DNA of 64,000 nucleotides. Origin: CG2-30-51-40 sp041753575. Its GTDB lineage: Bacteria > Desulfobacterota > DSM-4660 > Desulfatiglandales > Desulfatiglandaceae. The translations under genes and the position numbers were made by a program. Below the pieces are notes generated by a model, which had not been told where the DNA came from, searched no databases, and worked only from the letters and a program-made list of their open reading frames with translations. This document shows positions 53,922-62,461 of this stretch, in pieces; the first letter of the stretch is position 1; each line of letters begins with the position of its first letter. Location of the stretch: NCBI GenBank assembly GCA_041753575.1, contig JBGSUA010000003.1:1-64000 (forward strand), read 5' to 3'.

Positions 53922-55028
53922 TCAGGAAACCGCACATTCATATATCTTCTGGGCCAGAAACTCCGAAGAAACCTTTGCGATCTGAAAACCTTTGCGGCTC
54001 AATACCTGTTCAATTTTCAGTTCAAAGACACCCTTATCCAGCGGTTGACCCTTCAATGCCTTCTCTATTTCGTGTACAGGTGAGGTGGGCCTCAGGGGCG
54101 AGGCGTGGACTGTGCCTGAGATGAGCAGATCCCTTATGCGATCTCCCTCCCTGAGCACAATGATCCTCATAAAAGGCCCTCCCGGAACCTTGAACTGAAT
54201 CATCTTCCTGACCACATCCGAAGGAAGGGCGCCAAATTTCGATTCAGAGCGCTCCATAAAAAAATCGTTATTTGTATACTCTTCCTCCATCCCACGGTAA
54301 TAATCTCTTTCCTTTTCTGTCAGCTCTCCAAGCACAAGCTTTACATCAAAGACTTTTTCAATCTCTCTGAGATATAGATCCCTGATTTCAGAAAGGTCAA
54401 TACTGCGACCCACGACCTTTTCCAGATATGTGATCCTCTCCTGAATGGTCTTTGCCTCTTTGTCAACGAACTTTTCCGGCGGAGCTGCTATGGCGGCTGC
54501 TATCAGATCGGAATCAGGGGCCTTTACCTGTATGCCTGAGCCCATTTGAATGGCCTTTTCTTCATAGACACATGAAGACGGTCCGATTTTTCTCCACATC
54601 CCGTCTTCACACCTGACCTCTACATCGTTGAGGGGTCTGAATCTGCATTCAATGCCGAAATGATCCGAAATCCCTTGAGCGATCCCGGTGAGGGTCTTTT
54701 CAAACATCGCAGGGGCATCCTGCGGGGCCTTGGGGTTGCTTCTCCTCATGTGAAGGAAGGTAAAGACATACCCGGTATCCCCGAAAATCGGTCCTCCGCT
54801 TGATATCACTCGGTAAACCGGTATTCCCTTGCTCCTGCAAAACTCCAGGTTGATCTCCTTTTCGGGATCATTGAGAAAGTTCAGGACCAGGCTGGGCACG
54901 GGAAACGTGCAAAAGGAGAAGGTCTCAGGCACTATTTGCTCGCTTACTGCCCGCATAAGAACAGGCCGGTAGATTGCGGTTTGCGCATAGCTCAGCCAAT
55001 CAACTTCCAGGAATCTCCATTGTTCCAT
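53922..55028 (-). CDS. Lipoate-protein ligase A-like protein, paralogue 2
   Basis: A 368-residue paralogue of the protein at 50328. Corresponding segments: YRVISSGGPIFGDTGYVF (RR of paralogue 1 is YR), RPLNDVEV, MWRKIGPSSCVYEEKAIQMG with the equivalent Lys, and APPEKFVDKEAKTIQERITY. Divergence at the substrate loop suggests a different acyl group or partner. ATG 55028 has AGGGAG upstream and leaves a 58-bp gap after the cupin gene; a longer frame from 55127 would overlap that gene. Confidence 0.8.
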   Translation of the reverse strand: MEQWRFLEVDWLSYAQTAIYRPVLMRAVSEQIVPETFSFCTFPVPSLVLNFLNDPEKEINLEFCRSKGIPVYRVISSGGPIFGDTGYVFTFLHMRRSNPKAPQDAPAMFEKTLTGIAQGISDHFGIECRFRPLNDVEVRCEDGMWRKIGPSSCVYEEKAIQMGSGIQVKAPDSDLIAAAIAAPPEKFVDKEAKTIQERITYLEKVVGRSIDLSEIRDLYLREIEKVFDVKLVLGELTEKERDYYRGMEEEYTNNDFFMERSESKFGALPSDVVRKMIQFKVPGGPFMRIIVLREGDRIRDLLISGTVHASPLRPTSPVHEIEKALKGQPLDKGVFELKIEQVLSRKGFQIAKVSSEFLAQKIYECAVS

Positions 55029-55086
55029 GGTGATAAACCCTTCTCCCTTGGGGCAGCCTCTTTGACAAGGCCGGCCGGAGTTTGTG

Positions 55087-55482
55087 CTATTTGTGGGTGT
55101 GGTATTCGCCACTTCTGACGATTGCAACCACCGTCAATGGACCGTCAATTCTGATGTATCTGTATGTGTGCTTCACGCCTTTGGGTACATATACCGCACA
55201 GGGAGTGGTCAGACGATAGATCTCATCTTCCAGTTCCACCTCGACTTCGGCGTCGCCTCTCTTTGAGATGTAAAGATATACTTCACTCTCTTCATGATAG
55301 TGTTTGTAAGATATTGGCTCGGCCTGATATATCTTTTGATGAATTCCCCCGGCGACAAAAAAATCCGCCTCCGGAACCAGTTGGCTGTCCATCATAATCT
55401 GATACTTTCCCGGAACGTGCGCTTCAAATTCATCTATGATTTTGGGTTTGCTGACAATACAGTGCTCATATTTTTTTGACAT
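55087..55482 (-). CDS. Small cupin-domain protein
   Basis: A 131-residue single-domain cupin. The first motif is YKHYHEESEVYLYISKRG (two His and a Glu as likely metal ligands) and the second is CAVYVPKGVKHTYRYI. ATG 55482 follows GGAGGGGAG; the frame is open to 55530 but overlaps the upstream dehydrogenase. It may be a metal-dependent isomerase or a sensor; no function is assigned. Confidence 0.82.
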   Translation of the reverse strand: MSKKYEHCIVSKPKIIDEFEAHVPGKYQIMMDSQLVPEADFFVAGGIHQKIYQAEPISYKHYHEESEVYLYISKRGDAEVEVELEDEIYRLTTPCAVYVPKGVKHTYRYIRIDGPLTVVAIVRSGEYHTHK

Positions 55483-55501
55483 AATAGATTGCTCCCCTCC
55501 T

Positions 55502-56647
55502 TTAAAGGCCAAGCTCCTTGCCGATGACAAGGCGCTGGATCTCGGACGTTCCCTCGGTTACGGTATATAGTCTTCCATCCCTCCAGTGTCTCTGGATCGG
55601 ATATTCCATCATGTATCCATATCCGCCGTGAATCTGCATTGAATAAGACAGGATAGTCTGCAGCGTCTCCGCCGTAAATAACTTAACCATGGAAGCCTCT
55701 TTACGGACATTTATTCCATGATCATACATTCTGGCAACCCTAAGCGTATAGGATCTCATGATATCTATATAGGTTGCTATCTCAGCAAGCTTGAACCGAG
55801 TATTTTGAAATTGGATTATGGGTTTTCCAAACTGCACCCTTTCTTTAGCATACTGGACAGTCAGTTCATACGCAGCCTGAGCAGTGCCGGTACAGCGCGC
55901 GCCATAGGTAATACGACCTGAAAGCAAGGTATCAGCTATCTGATTAAAGCCTTTGCCTTCACTATCGCCAATCATGTTTTCCGCTGGGATCCTGCAGTCC
56001 TCAAAGACCAGCTCTGCGGTTTCAGCAGACCTGTTGCCAACCTTGTTCAATTTTTTCGACACCTGAAAACCCGGGGTGCCTTTTTCAACGATGAAGAGAC
56101 TTATGCCTTCCGCTTTTTTGGCAAGATTTGTGGAAGCGGCAACTATAACGTAGTCGCAAATCGGACCGTTAGTGATAAACATTTTGGTTCCATTGATCAC
56201 ATAGCTGTTTCCGTCGCGTACTGCTCTTGCCTGGAGGGACGCGGCATCAGAACCCACATTCGGCTCTGTAAGGGCAAAGGAACCGATCTTTTCTCCGCTT
56301 ATTGCAGGGATAAGGAATTTCTCCTTTTGTGCATCTGATCCGAACCTGTAAAGGGGTTGCGTAGCAAGCCCCCCCTGCGCCATCAAGGCTGCACCAATCC
56401 CTGAATTTATTCTGTTAAGCTCCTCCACCAGGATACACTCAGTTACCTTGTCGCCGCCTCCTCCGCCCAGCTCCAAAGGATATCTGGGACACAGAAACCC
56501 CTGCTCTCCCATCTTTTTGAAAAGCTGTCTGGGAAATACGCCCGTCTCCTCAGCCTGATCAACCAGAGGAGCAATCTCTTTGCGGGCAAACTCTCGGATA
56601 GCGTCTCTAAAAATTCGGTTTTCTTCTGTAATCTCAAAGTCCATCAT
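55502..56647 (-). CDS. Acyl-CoA dehydrogenase
   Basis: A 381-residue FAD enzyme: FALTEPNVGSDAASLQA, GTKMFITNGPICDYVIV, HGGYGYMMEYPIQRHWRDGR and the catalytic Glu in TEGTSEIQRL, the short/medium-chain type position. It therefore differs in active-site layout from the dehydrogenases at 51442 and 23395, suggesting a different substrate or step. It is 33-44 bp downstream of the crotonase gene on the same strand. Confidence 0.93.
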   Translation of the reverse strand: MMDFEITEENRIFRDAIREFARKEIAPLVDQAEETGVFPRQLFKKMGEQGFLCPRYPLELGGGGGDKVTECILVEELNRINSGIGAALMAQGGLATQPLYRFGSDAQKEKFLIPAISGEKIGSFALTEPNVGSDAASLQARAVRDGNSYVINGTKMFITNGPICDYVIVAASTNLAKKAEGISLFIVEKGTPGFQVSKKLNKVGNRSAETAELVFEDCRIPAENMIGDSEGKGFNQIADTLLSGRITYGARCTGTAQAAYELTVQYAKERVQFGKPIIQFQNTRFKLAEIATYIDIMRSYTLRVARMYDHGINVRKEASMVKLFTAETLQTILSYSMQIHGGYGYMMEYPIQRHWRDGRLYTVTEGTSEIQRLVIGKELGL

Positions 56648-56691
56648 GAGTTCAATCCCCTTCTTGTCATATTGTGAACAAAATTAGAATA

Positions 56692-57468
56692 TCATTCCCC
56701 GGTAAACGCAGGTTTTCGTTTTTCCAAAAAGGCACGCCTGCCCTCATCAAAATCACGCGTGGCAAATGCAACACTCTGGAGATTGGCTTCCAATTCAAGG
56801 AATGCCGATAGATTCATGGGCCACTGATTCAGCGCGCTCTTAATCATGCCATAAGCTCGTGTGGGGCCTTGAGCCAAAGACCTGGCCAGATCCAATGCCT
56901 CCCGATCCAGCTCGGAGTGAGGAACAACTTTGTTGACCAGACCCATTGATTCCGCTTCCCTGGCATCAATTACCCTTCCGGTAAGCATCAACTCCTTGGC
57001 CCTCGCAAGCCCTACTCTTAAAGGGAGAAAATAGAATCCTCCCAGGTCAGGCACCAGACCAATCATGATAAATGCCTCCCGGAATTTTGCCATATCGGAT
57101 GCGATTACAAGATCGCATGCTAGAGCAATGTGCAATCCCGCCCCTGTAGCGAATCCGTTCACTGCGGCGATGATCGGCTTTTCCAGTTCCGTCATAAGGC
57201 GAATAAGTTTTTGCACGTTCTTGAGGCGGTCTCGCGCGGCAGGGGCAGTAACACCCTCCATGGTGGTTATATCGCTTCCCGCGATAAATGCCTTCCCCGC
57301 GCCGGTCATTATAACGACCTTGACATCCCTATCGGTCCCGATATCCACAAAGGCATCCTTGAGTTCTTCCCTCATTACAAGATCAAGAAAGTTCATGCGA
57401 TCCGGAAGATTAAAGGTAATTTTTGCAATACCCTCGGATTTCTCTAAAATTATTGTTTTGTAATCCAT
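56692..57468 (-). CDS. Enoyl-CoA isomerase/hydratase, PaaG-like
   Basis: A 258-residue crotonase-fold protein with the oxyanion-hole segments AGSDITTM and GFATGAGLHIALACD. The two hydratase glutamates are not present; instead it has IGLVPDLGGFYFLP, with the Asp that acts in PaaG-type isomerases. So double-bond isomerisation is more likely than hydration. It complements the canonical hydratase at 62462 in the same cluster. Confidence 0.88.
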   Translation of the reverse strand: MDYKTIILEKSEGIAKITFNLPDRMNFLDLVMREELKDAFVDIGTDRDVKVVIMTGAGKAFIAGSDITTMEGVTAPAARDRLKNVQKLIRLMTELEKPIIAAVNGFATGAGLHIALACDLVIASDMAKFREAFIMIGLVPDLGGFYFLPLRVGLARAKELMLTGRVIDAREAESMGLVNKVVPHSELDREALDLARSLAQGPTRAYGMIKSALNQWPMNLSAFLELEANLQSVAFATRDFDEGRRAFLEKRKPAFTGE

Positions 57469-57507
57469 AATATTTGCTCCCGAATATGCTTTTACGGCTT
57501 TATTTCT

Positions 57508-58695
57508 CTATCCTCTTTCATTGCCGAAAACGGCAACTGCGCTCAGTTGCGGAGGCCCACCAAAGGTATGGGACAACCCGCGATGGACATTCTTGATCTG
57601 TCTCTCCGGCTTATCCGCCTTATATTGAAGCTGCTTATAGACCTCATATGTCATACGCAGGCCGCTTGCTCCAACCGGATGGCCGAAGCACTTCAATCCT
57701 CCATCGGTATTTACAGGAAGACCTCCCTCCAGCTCAAAAAAGCCGGAATCAATGTCCTCTTTGGCTCCACCCCTCGGGCTGAAGCCAAAATCCTCATAGA
57801 TTGCGAGCTCCGTTATGCTGAAACAATCATGGACTTCAGCAATATCAATCTCTTCGCGCGGATTCTTTATGCCTGCCATCTCATAGGCCTTGCCTGAAGA
57901 TCTTTTTAATGCTTCAAAGCTGGTCCACCCAAAACCCGGTCTGGTATGAGGAAGAACAGCGTCCATGGATATCCCGAAGCCTTTGATGTAAATCGGATCA
58001 TCTCTAAACTTCTTCGCCGTATCTGCCCTTGTGACGATTGCGCAGGCTGATCCGTCGCTGTTTCCACAGCAGTCAAAGAGCCCGAGAGGATAAGCAATGA
58101 TAGGAGCACTTAGAACCTGGTCCAAGGTTACGGTGTTTCTGAAATGCGCCTTGGGACACATGCTCCCGTTTCTGTGGTTTTTGACTGCTATCTTCCCAAT
58201 GGTTTTCTTCCCCTCTTCCATGGAAAGCCCGTACTGCTTGAAATAACTGGTAGCAATCAAACCAAATGAGCCAGGCGCTGTTCTGCGGGCTTCATATACA
58301 GGGTTCATTCCCCGTCCTGTCCCTAATCCCGCATAGCCTGTATCTTTCAATTTCTCAACCCCGATGGCCATCACTACATCATAGGCTCCTGATGCTACAG
58401 CGAGCGCCGCTTCTATAAGTGCCATATGCCCTGCCGTACACCAGTTTTCATTCCTTATAATAGGGATATTTGAGAGTTTCAAAGAGTCTGCGATCGTAGA
58501 ACCTCCTATGCCATTGACTGGCGCATACATCTGGCCGACATAGCAGGCCTCAATGTCCTCAGGGCCAACTCCTGCATCCTTAAAGGCTTCATATGCAGAT
58601 TCAATTGCAAGGTCCCCTGCCCCCAGGGACCATCTTTCGCCAAAAACCGAGCATCCCATGCCGATGATTGCAACTTTGTCTTTGATACTACCCAT
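57508..58695 (-). CDS. SCP2-type thiolase
   Basis: A 395-residue thiolase-fold protein: nucleophile Cys in NENWCTAGHMAL (~residue 86), AEVHDCFSITEL (HDCF motif of SCP2 thiolases) and CFGHPVGASG with the catalytic His. It would cleave a 3-ketoacyl-CoA or run the reverse condensation, or act as an aldolase as some relatives do. It overlaps the upstream KAS III/OB gene by 8 bp; DUF35-type OB proteins are known partners of such thiolases, so a complex is likely. Confidence 0.9.
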   Translation of the reverse strand: MGSIKDKVAIIGMGCSVFGERWSLGAGDLAIESAYEAFKDAGVGPEDIEACYVGQMYAPVNGIGGSTIADSLKLSNIPIIRNENWCTAGHMALIEAALAVASGAYDVVMAIGVEKLKDTGYAGLGTGRGMNPVYEARRTAPGSFGLIATSYFKQYGLSMEEGKKTIGKIAVKNHRNGSMCPKAHFRNTVTLDQVLSAPIIAYPLGLFDCCGNSDGSACAIVTRADTAKKFRDDPIYIKGFGISMDAVLPHTRPGFGWTSFEALKRSSGKAYEMAGIKNPREEIDIAEVHDCFSITELAIYEDFGFSPRGGAKEDIDSGFFELEGGLPVNTDGGLKCFGHPVGASGLRMTYEVYKQLQYKADKPERQIKNVHRGLSHTFGGPPQLSAVAVFGNERG

Positions 58696-60127
58696 GATAA
58701 GACCCTCCGTTTCTTACGGGCCTGCATTTCCAAAAATAATTGTGGAAATTTGCCCCCTCATAAATCCTCCTAAAGGTAAACTCTACAGGAAAGCCAACCT
58801 CAACCTTTTCCGGATTGCAGTCAGTCATCATAAGATAGAACCTTGTTCCATCTTCCGTCTCAAATACAGTTTGAACAACAACAGGGTCATCGCTTCTCCC
58901 TGCAAGTTGATCTCTGGTAAAGGTAAAAACCTTGCCCTTTCTGTCTGAGTAGCGAATCTCCTCATAGTCATCCTTGCTCCGACATTTGGAACAAATTCTT
59001 TGGATAGGAAATTCCGTCTGCCCGCATTGTCTGCATTTGCTTACATAGCAGCGGAGAATGCTTTTCTGCTCTCTCCAGTAGGCTGAATTTGAAGGAAAAA
59101 GGCGAAAGGGTTCACCAGCGACAGGCTCTACGATATTTCTGAAACTCAGAAATTTCTGATATGAACTCAAGGTCATTTTACTTTCGAGATGCCCCTTGAG
59201 TCCAAGCCTGCCTTTGTTTCCAGCAATTTCTTCAGTTACCCTTAAAACAAATGCATCCGCTCCGTCTCCGTAACTTGCCACCAATATCAAATCACCAGGC
59301 TTTGCAGTTTCTAAGGCAGCCACAAGAAGCAACAATGGATGGGCTGCCCCGCAGTTACCGACGTTGCTGTGCAGGTTATCTTGGAGTTGCTGGTCGGCAT
59401 TAAAGCCAAGCTTCTTTGCTACAGCCATCGAAGACCTTTGATCAGGAGAAGGGATCACCAGTTTTGAAAAATCAGAGGCCTTTAATCCGGATTTTTTTAA
59501 CAAGGCTGAAATGACATCCTTCATAGCCGCCATATAGCCTTCATTTAATATAAAACGGCCTTCCCCCACCCTTACAAAACGGTCATCGTCGTTTCTCCAG
59601 ACATCCACAATTTCTTTGTTGATGGATATGGAATGCTCCACCGCTGCGATAATCTTATCTCCTCCGATAACGAACGCAGCCGCGCCATCTCCAAAGAGCT
59701 GCTCCTGATCAGAACGTGGATATCCCAGGCGAGCGTCTGCTGCGGTAACGAGAATTCTGCCGGCTGATCCTGCTTTAACGCTGTCAAGAGCGGCTCGCAG
59801 TGCCGCGGTGCCTGAGCGCAGGGAATTGGTAAAGTCAGCGGTAAAAACATCGCTTCTTAAATCAAGAACCGTTGCGGCCAGTCCTGCTGAAAGCTTCTCC
59901 TTGTAAGGGGCGTTGGTCGTAGCAAAAAAAATCCCGTCTATCATCTTTCTGTCAAGGCCCTTCAGACTGTCCGAACCTGCCTCCACTGCCATTGTCAGTG
60001 TATCCTCATCATTGTTTGCGACGCTTCTTTCTCCTTTAAGGGAAGACCGTTCCCACGCTTTGGCGATCAAGTCCCGACTCAGCCTGTAAATCGGAATATA
60101 TGCCCCAAACGATGTAATGCCTATCAT
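58688..60127 (-). CDS. KAS III/HMG-CoA-synthase-fold protein fused to OB (DUF35) domain, catalytic Cys lost
   Basis: A 479-residue fusion. Residues ~1-310 have the HMG-CoA synthase/KAS III fold (ITSFGAYIPIYRLSR, DGIFFATTN, EQLFGDGAAAFVIG). The catalytic TNxCxxGT motif reads TNSLRSGT, with Leu103 in place of the nucleophilic Cys; the VIPH-type His is Ser (VIPSPDQ); the Asn in HSNVGNCGAAH remains. Residues ~360-479 are a zinc ribbon (CRQC and CSKC) and OB fold of DUF35. Condensing activity is unlikely. ATG 60127 is preferred (GGGGG upstream) over 60145. It overlaps the thiolase gene. Confidence 0.87.
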   Translation of the reverse strand: MIGITSFGAYIPIYRLSRDLIAKAWERSSLKGERSVANNDEDTLTMAVEAGSDSLKGLDRKMIDGIFFATTNAPYKEKLSAGLAATVLDLRSDVFTADFTNSLRSGTAALRAALDSVKAGSAGRILVTAADARLGYPRSDQEQLFGDGAAAFVIGGDKIIAAVEHSISINKEIVDVWRNDDDRFVRVGEGRFILNEGYMAAMKDVISALLKKSGLKASDFSKLVIPSPDQRSSMAVAKKLGFNADQQLQDNLHSNVGNCGAAHPLLLLVAALETAKPGDLILVASYGDGADAFVLRVTEEIAGNKGRLGLKGHLESKMTLSSYQKFLSFRNIVEPVAGEPFRLFPSNSAYWREQKSILRCYVSKCRQCGQTEFPIQRICSKCRSKDDYEEIRYSDRKGKVFTFTRDQLAGRSDDPVVVQTVFETEDGTRFYLMMTDCNPEKVEVGFPVEFTFRRIYEGANFHNYFWKCRPVRNGGSYHG

Positions 60128-60182
60128 TCCTGTTCCCCCTTTCATAGCCCGATAGTAATATTCCTTCAGTTTTCAAATAAGA

Positions 60183-61835
60183 TCATAATGTCTGTACCGC
60201 CATATATTCTCCGAACACCTCGCGCAGGACATCGCAGATTTCCCCCAGACTCGCATAACATCTGACGGCATTCAAAAAATGAGGCATCAGGTTGTCGTTA
60301 CCTTGCGCGGCCTTTCTAACGGAAGCAAGAGCAGCCCTTACCTTATCGTTGTCTCTGGATCTTTTGAGGGATTGAAGTTTTTCTGTTTGTCTCCGGGCTA
60401 CTGCCGGATCGGATTTGAACAATGCAGAATGTATTATTTCATCGGTCTTATATTTGTTGACTCCGACCACTATCTTTCTGTCTTCCTCGATTTCCTTTTG
60501 AATTTCGTATGCTCTCTGCTCTATTTCCCTTTGTATGAAGCCCTTTTCAATGGCTGCAATGGCGCCGCCCATTTCATCAATTTTATTGATGAGTGCGCTG
60601 ATTTCCTCTTCCATCTTCATGGTTAAAGCTTCTACATAGTAGGAGCCGCCCAGGGGATCAACGGTATCTGTTACACCTGCCTCATGAGCCAGGATCTGCT
60701 GCGTCCTCAAACTGAGTCTGACGGATTTCTCCGTAGGAATTGCGAGAGCCTCATCAAAAGAGCATGCAGCAAGCGACTGGGCTCCTCCCAGTATGGCCGA
60801 AAGGGCCTGATAAGCCACACGGATCAGATTGTTTTCAGGCTGCTGGGCAGTGAGGCTTACCCCTGATGTCTGAGTGTGGAATCGCAGCATCCATGACTTG
60901 GGATTTTTTGCATGGTATCTATCCCTTAGAAGCTTGGCCCAAACCTTGCGCGCAGCCCGGTATTTGGCAACTTCCTCAAAGATCTTGTTATGGGTATTGA
61001 AAATCCAGCTTATCCTTGGCGCGAATGAGTCTATATCCAAACCTGCCTTAAGTGCCGCTTCAATGTAGGCAATTGCATTTGAAAAGCTGAAGGCGATTTC
61101 CTGGACCGCTGAGCAACCGGCTTCTCGCATATGATATCCCCCAACATTTATCGTGTTCCATTGGGGGATCTCTTTACTGCAAAATTCAAAGATATCCGTT
61201 ATCAATCTGATGGAGGGCCGAGGAGGAAATATGTAAGTCCCTCTTGCGGTGTATTCCTTTAATATATCGTTCTGAATGGTGCCACGCAGCTTTTTAGGAG
61301 AGACGCCATTTTTTTCTGCAACCACAACATACATAGCAAGCAATATGCCTGCCGGCGCATTTATAGTCATCGAGGTTGATATTTCATCAAGAGAGATTCC
61401 ATCGAACATGATTTCCATGTCTTGAAGGGAATCAACAGCCACTCCCACCTTCCCAACCTCCCCTTCGCTCATCGGATTATCGGAGTCGTATCCTATCTGC
61501 GTAGGAAGATCAAAGGCGACTGAAAGCCCTGTCTGCCCCTGCTCAAGCAGGTATTTATAGCGCTTGTTCGTATCCTCCGCAGTGCCAAATCCGGAATATT
61601 GTCTCATGGTCCATTGGCGCCTCAAGTACATGGTGGGATGGACCCCCCGTACAAAAGGATACTCTCCTGGGAAGCCGATTTCGGAAAGATAATCAAGGCG
61701 CTCGATATCAGATGGGGTGTAAAGCCATTCAACAGCCCCCCCCCAATCGGTCAGAGAATTATTAATAGGCTTCTCTGAAGACGTTTCAGCCCAGCGTGCC
61801 TTTTCCTTCCGGATTACATCAGTATCATTGGCCAT
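60183..61835 (-). CDS. B12-dependent acyl-CoA mutase, large subunit (methylmalonyl-CoA mutase family)
   Basis: A 550-residue substrate-binding subunit: HPTMYLRRQWTMRQYSGF, TAEDTNKRYKYLLEQGQTG, STSMTINAPAGILLA, QNDILKEY, GGYHMREAGCSAVQE and FDEALAIPTEKS. The cobalamin domain is not fused and is encoded 62 bp upstream (61898-62296), as in two-subunit mutases such as archaeal MCM and 2-hydroxyisobutyryl-CoA mutase. The TMY and RQY context favours a methylmalonyl-like substrate, but the cluster suggests another branched or substituted acyl-CoA. No meaB chaperone is nearby. Confidence 0.9.
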   Translation of the reverse strand: MANDTDVIRKEKARWAETSSEKPINNSLTDWGGAVEWLYTPSDIERLDYLSEIGFPGEYPFVRGVHPTMYLRRQWTMRQYSGFGTAEDTNKRYKYLLEQGQTGLSVAFDLPTQIGYDSDNPMSEGEVGKVGVAVDSLQDMEIMFDGISLDEISTSMTINAPAGILLAMYVVVAEKNGVSPKKLRGTIQNDILKEYTARGTYIFPPRPSIRLITDIFEFCSKEIPQWNTINVGGYHMREAGCSAVQEIAFSFSNAIAYIEAALKAGLDIDSFAPRISWIFNTHNKIFEEVAKYRAARKVWAKLLRDRYHAKNPKSWMLRFHTQTSGVSLTAQQPENNLIRVAYQALSAILGGAQSLAACSFDEALAIPTEKSVRLSLRTQQILAHEAGVTDTVDPLGGSYYVEALTMKMEEEISALINKIDEMGGAIAAIEKGFIQREIEQRAYEIQKEIEEDRKIVVGVNKYKTDEIIHSALFKSDPAVARRQTEKLQSLKRSRDNDKVRAALASVRKAAQGNDNLMPHFLNAVRCYASLGEICDVLREVFGEYMAVQTL

Positions 61836-61897
61836 TTTAACTTATCCTCTCTTACGTAGAAAAATAGTTAGCATTTGAAGTTTATAAAATCTAAACG

Positions 61898-62296
61898 TTA
61901 TGAGTCTGCTAACGCATTTACGATATAGTTCTTAATTTCTTTTATGGTTGTTCCAGGACCAAAAATCTCTCGAATCCCCTTTTCTTTCAGTGAACCGACA
62001 TCTTCTTCAGGTATAATCCCACCTGCAATCAATAGAACACGGCCCATCTGCCTTTCCTCAAGCAAAGCTGCAACTCTGGGCAAGAGCACATCGTGAGCGC
62101 CAGAAAGAATACTAAGTGCAACTACATCCACATCTTCTTCCAACGCAGCCGATACTATTTGATGGGGGGTCTGGCGAAGCCCGGTGTAGATGACTTCCAT
62201 GCCGGCGTCTCTCAATCCCCGGCATATAACCTTTATGCCCCTGTCATGTCCGTCCAGCCCCGGCTTCGCTGCCAGGACTCTAATCTTTCTGCTCAT
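61898..62296 (-). CDS. B12-binding subunit of acyl-CoA mutase
   Basis: A 132-residue cobalamin-binding domain with the DxHxxG base-off motif in KPGLDGHDRGIKV, then VDVVALSILSGAH and LIAGGIIPEEDV, the binding loops. It supplies adenosylcobalamin to the large subunit encoded next. The start at 62296 has GAGGAG upstream; ATG 62302 and GTG 62305 are in frame. Confidence 0.93.
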   Translation of the reverse strand: MSRKIRVLAAKPGLDGHDRGIKVICRGLRDAGMEVIYTGLRQTPHQIVSAALEEDVDVVALSILSGAHDVLLPRVAALLEERQMGRVLLIAGGIIPEEDVGSLKEKGIREIFGPGTTIKEIKNYIVNALADS

Positions 62297-62461
62297 GAGC
62301 ATCACTCCTCGATATTACTGGGCATCAAGTCTCTAGAAAATATGGTCAGAATATTGAAGCCCGCCATTATAGATTCATTATGGCTTGAAGGCGCTTCCAT
62401 TGCCGAATATTGAAACAGAGGCAGGCCTCGCAAGTCATCCTGTTTTAGACTGTTGTTCCGT

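Noticed and set aside
57508..58695. Inactive thiolase, because the second CxGGG cysteine is missing
   Set aside because: SCP2-type thiolases use the HDCF motif instead, and it is present here.
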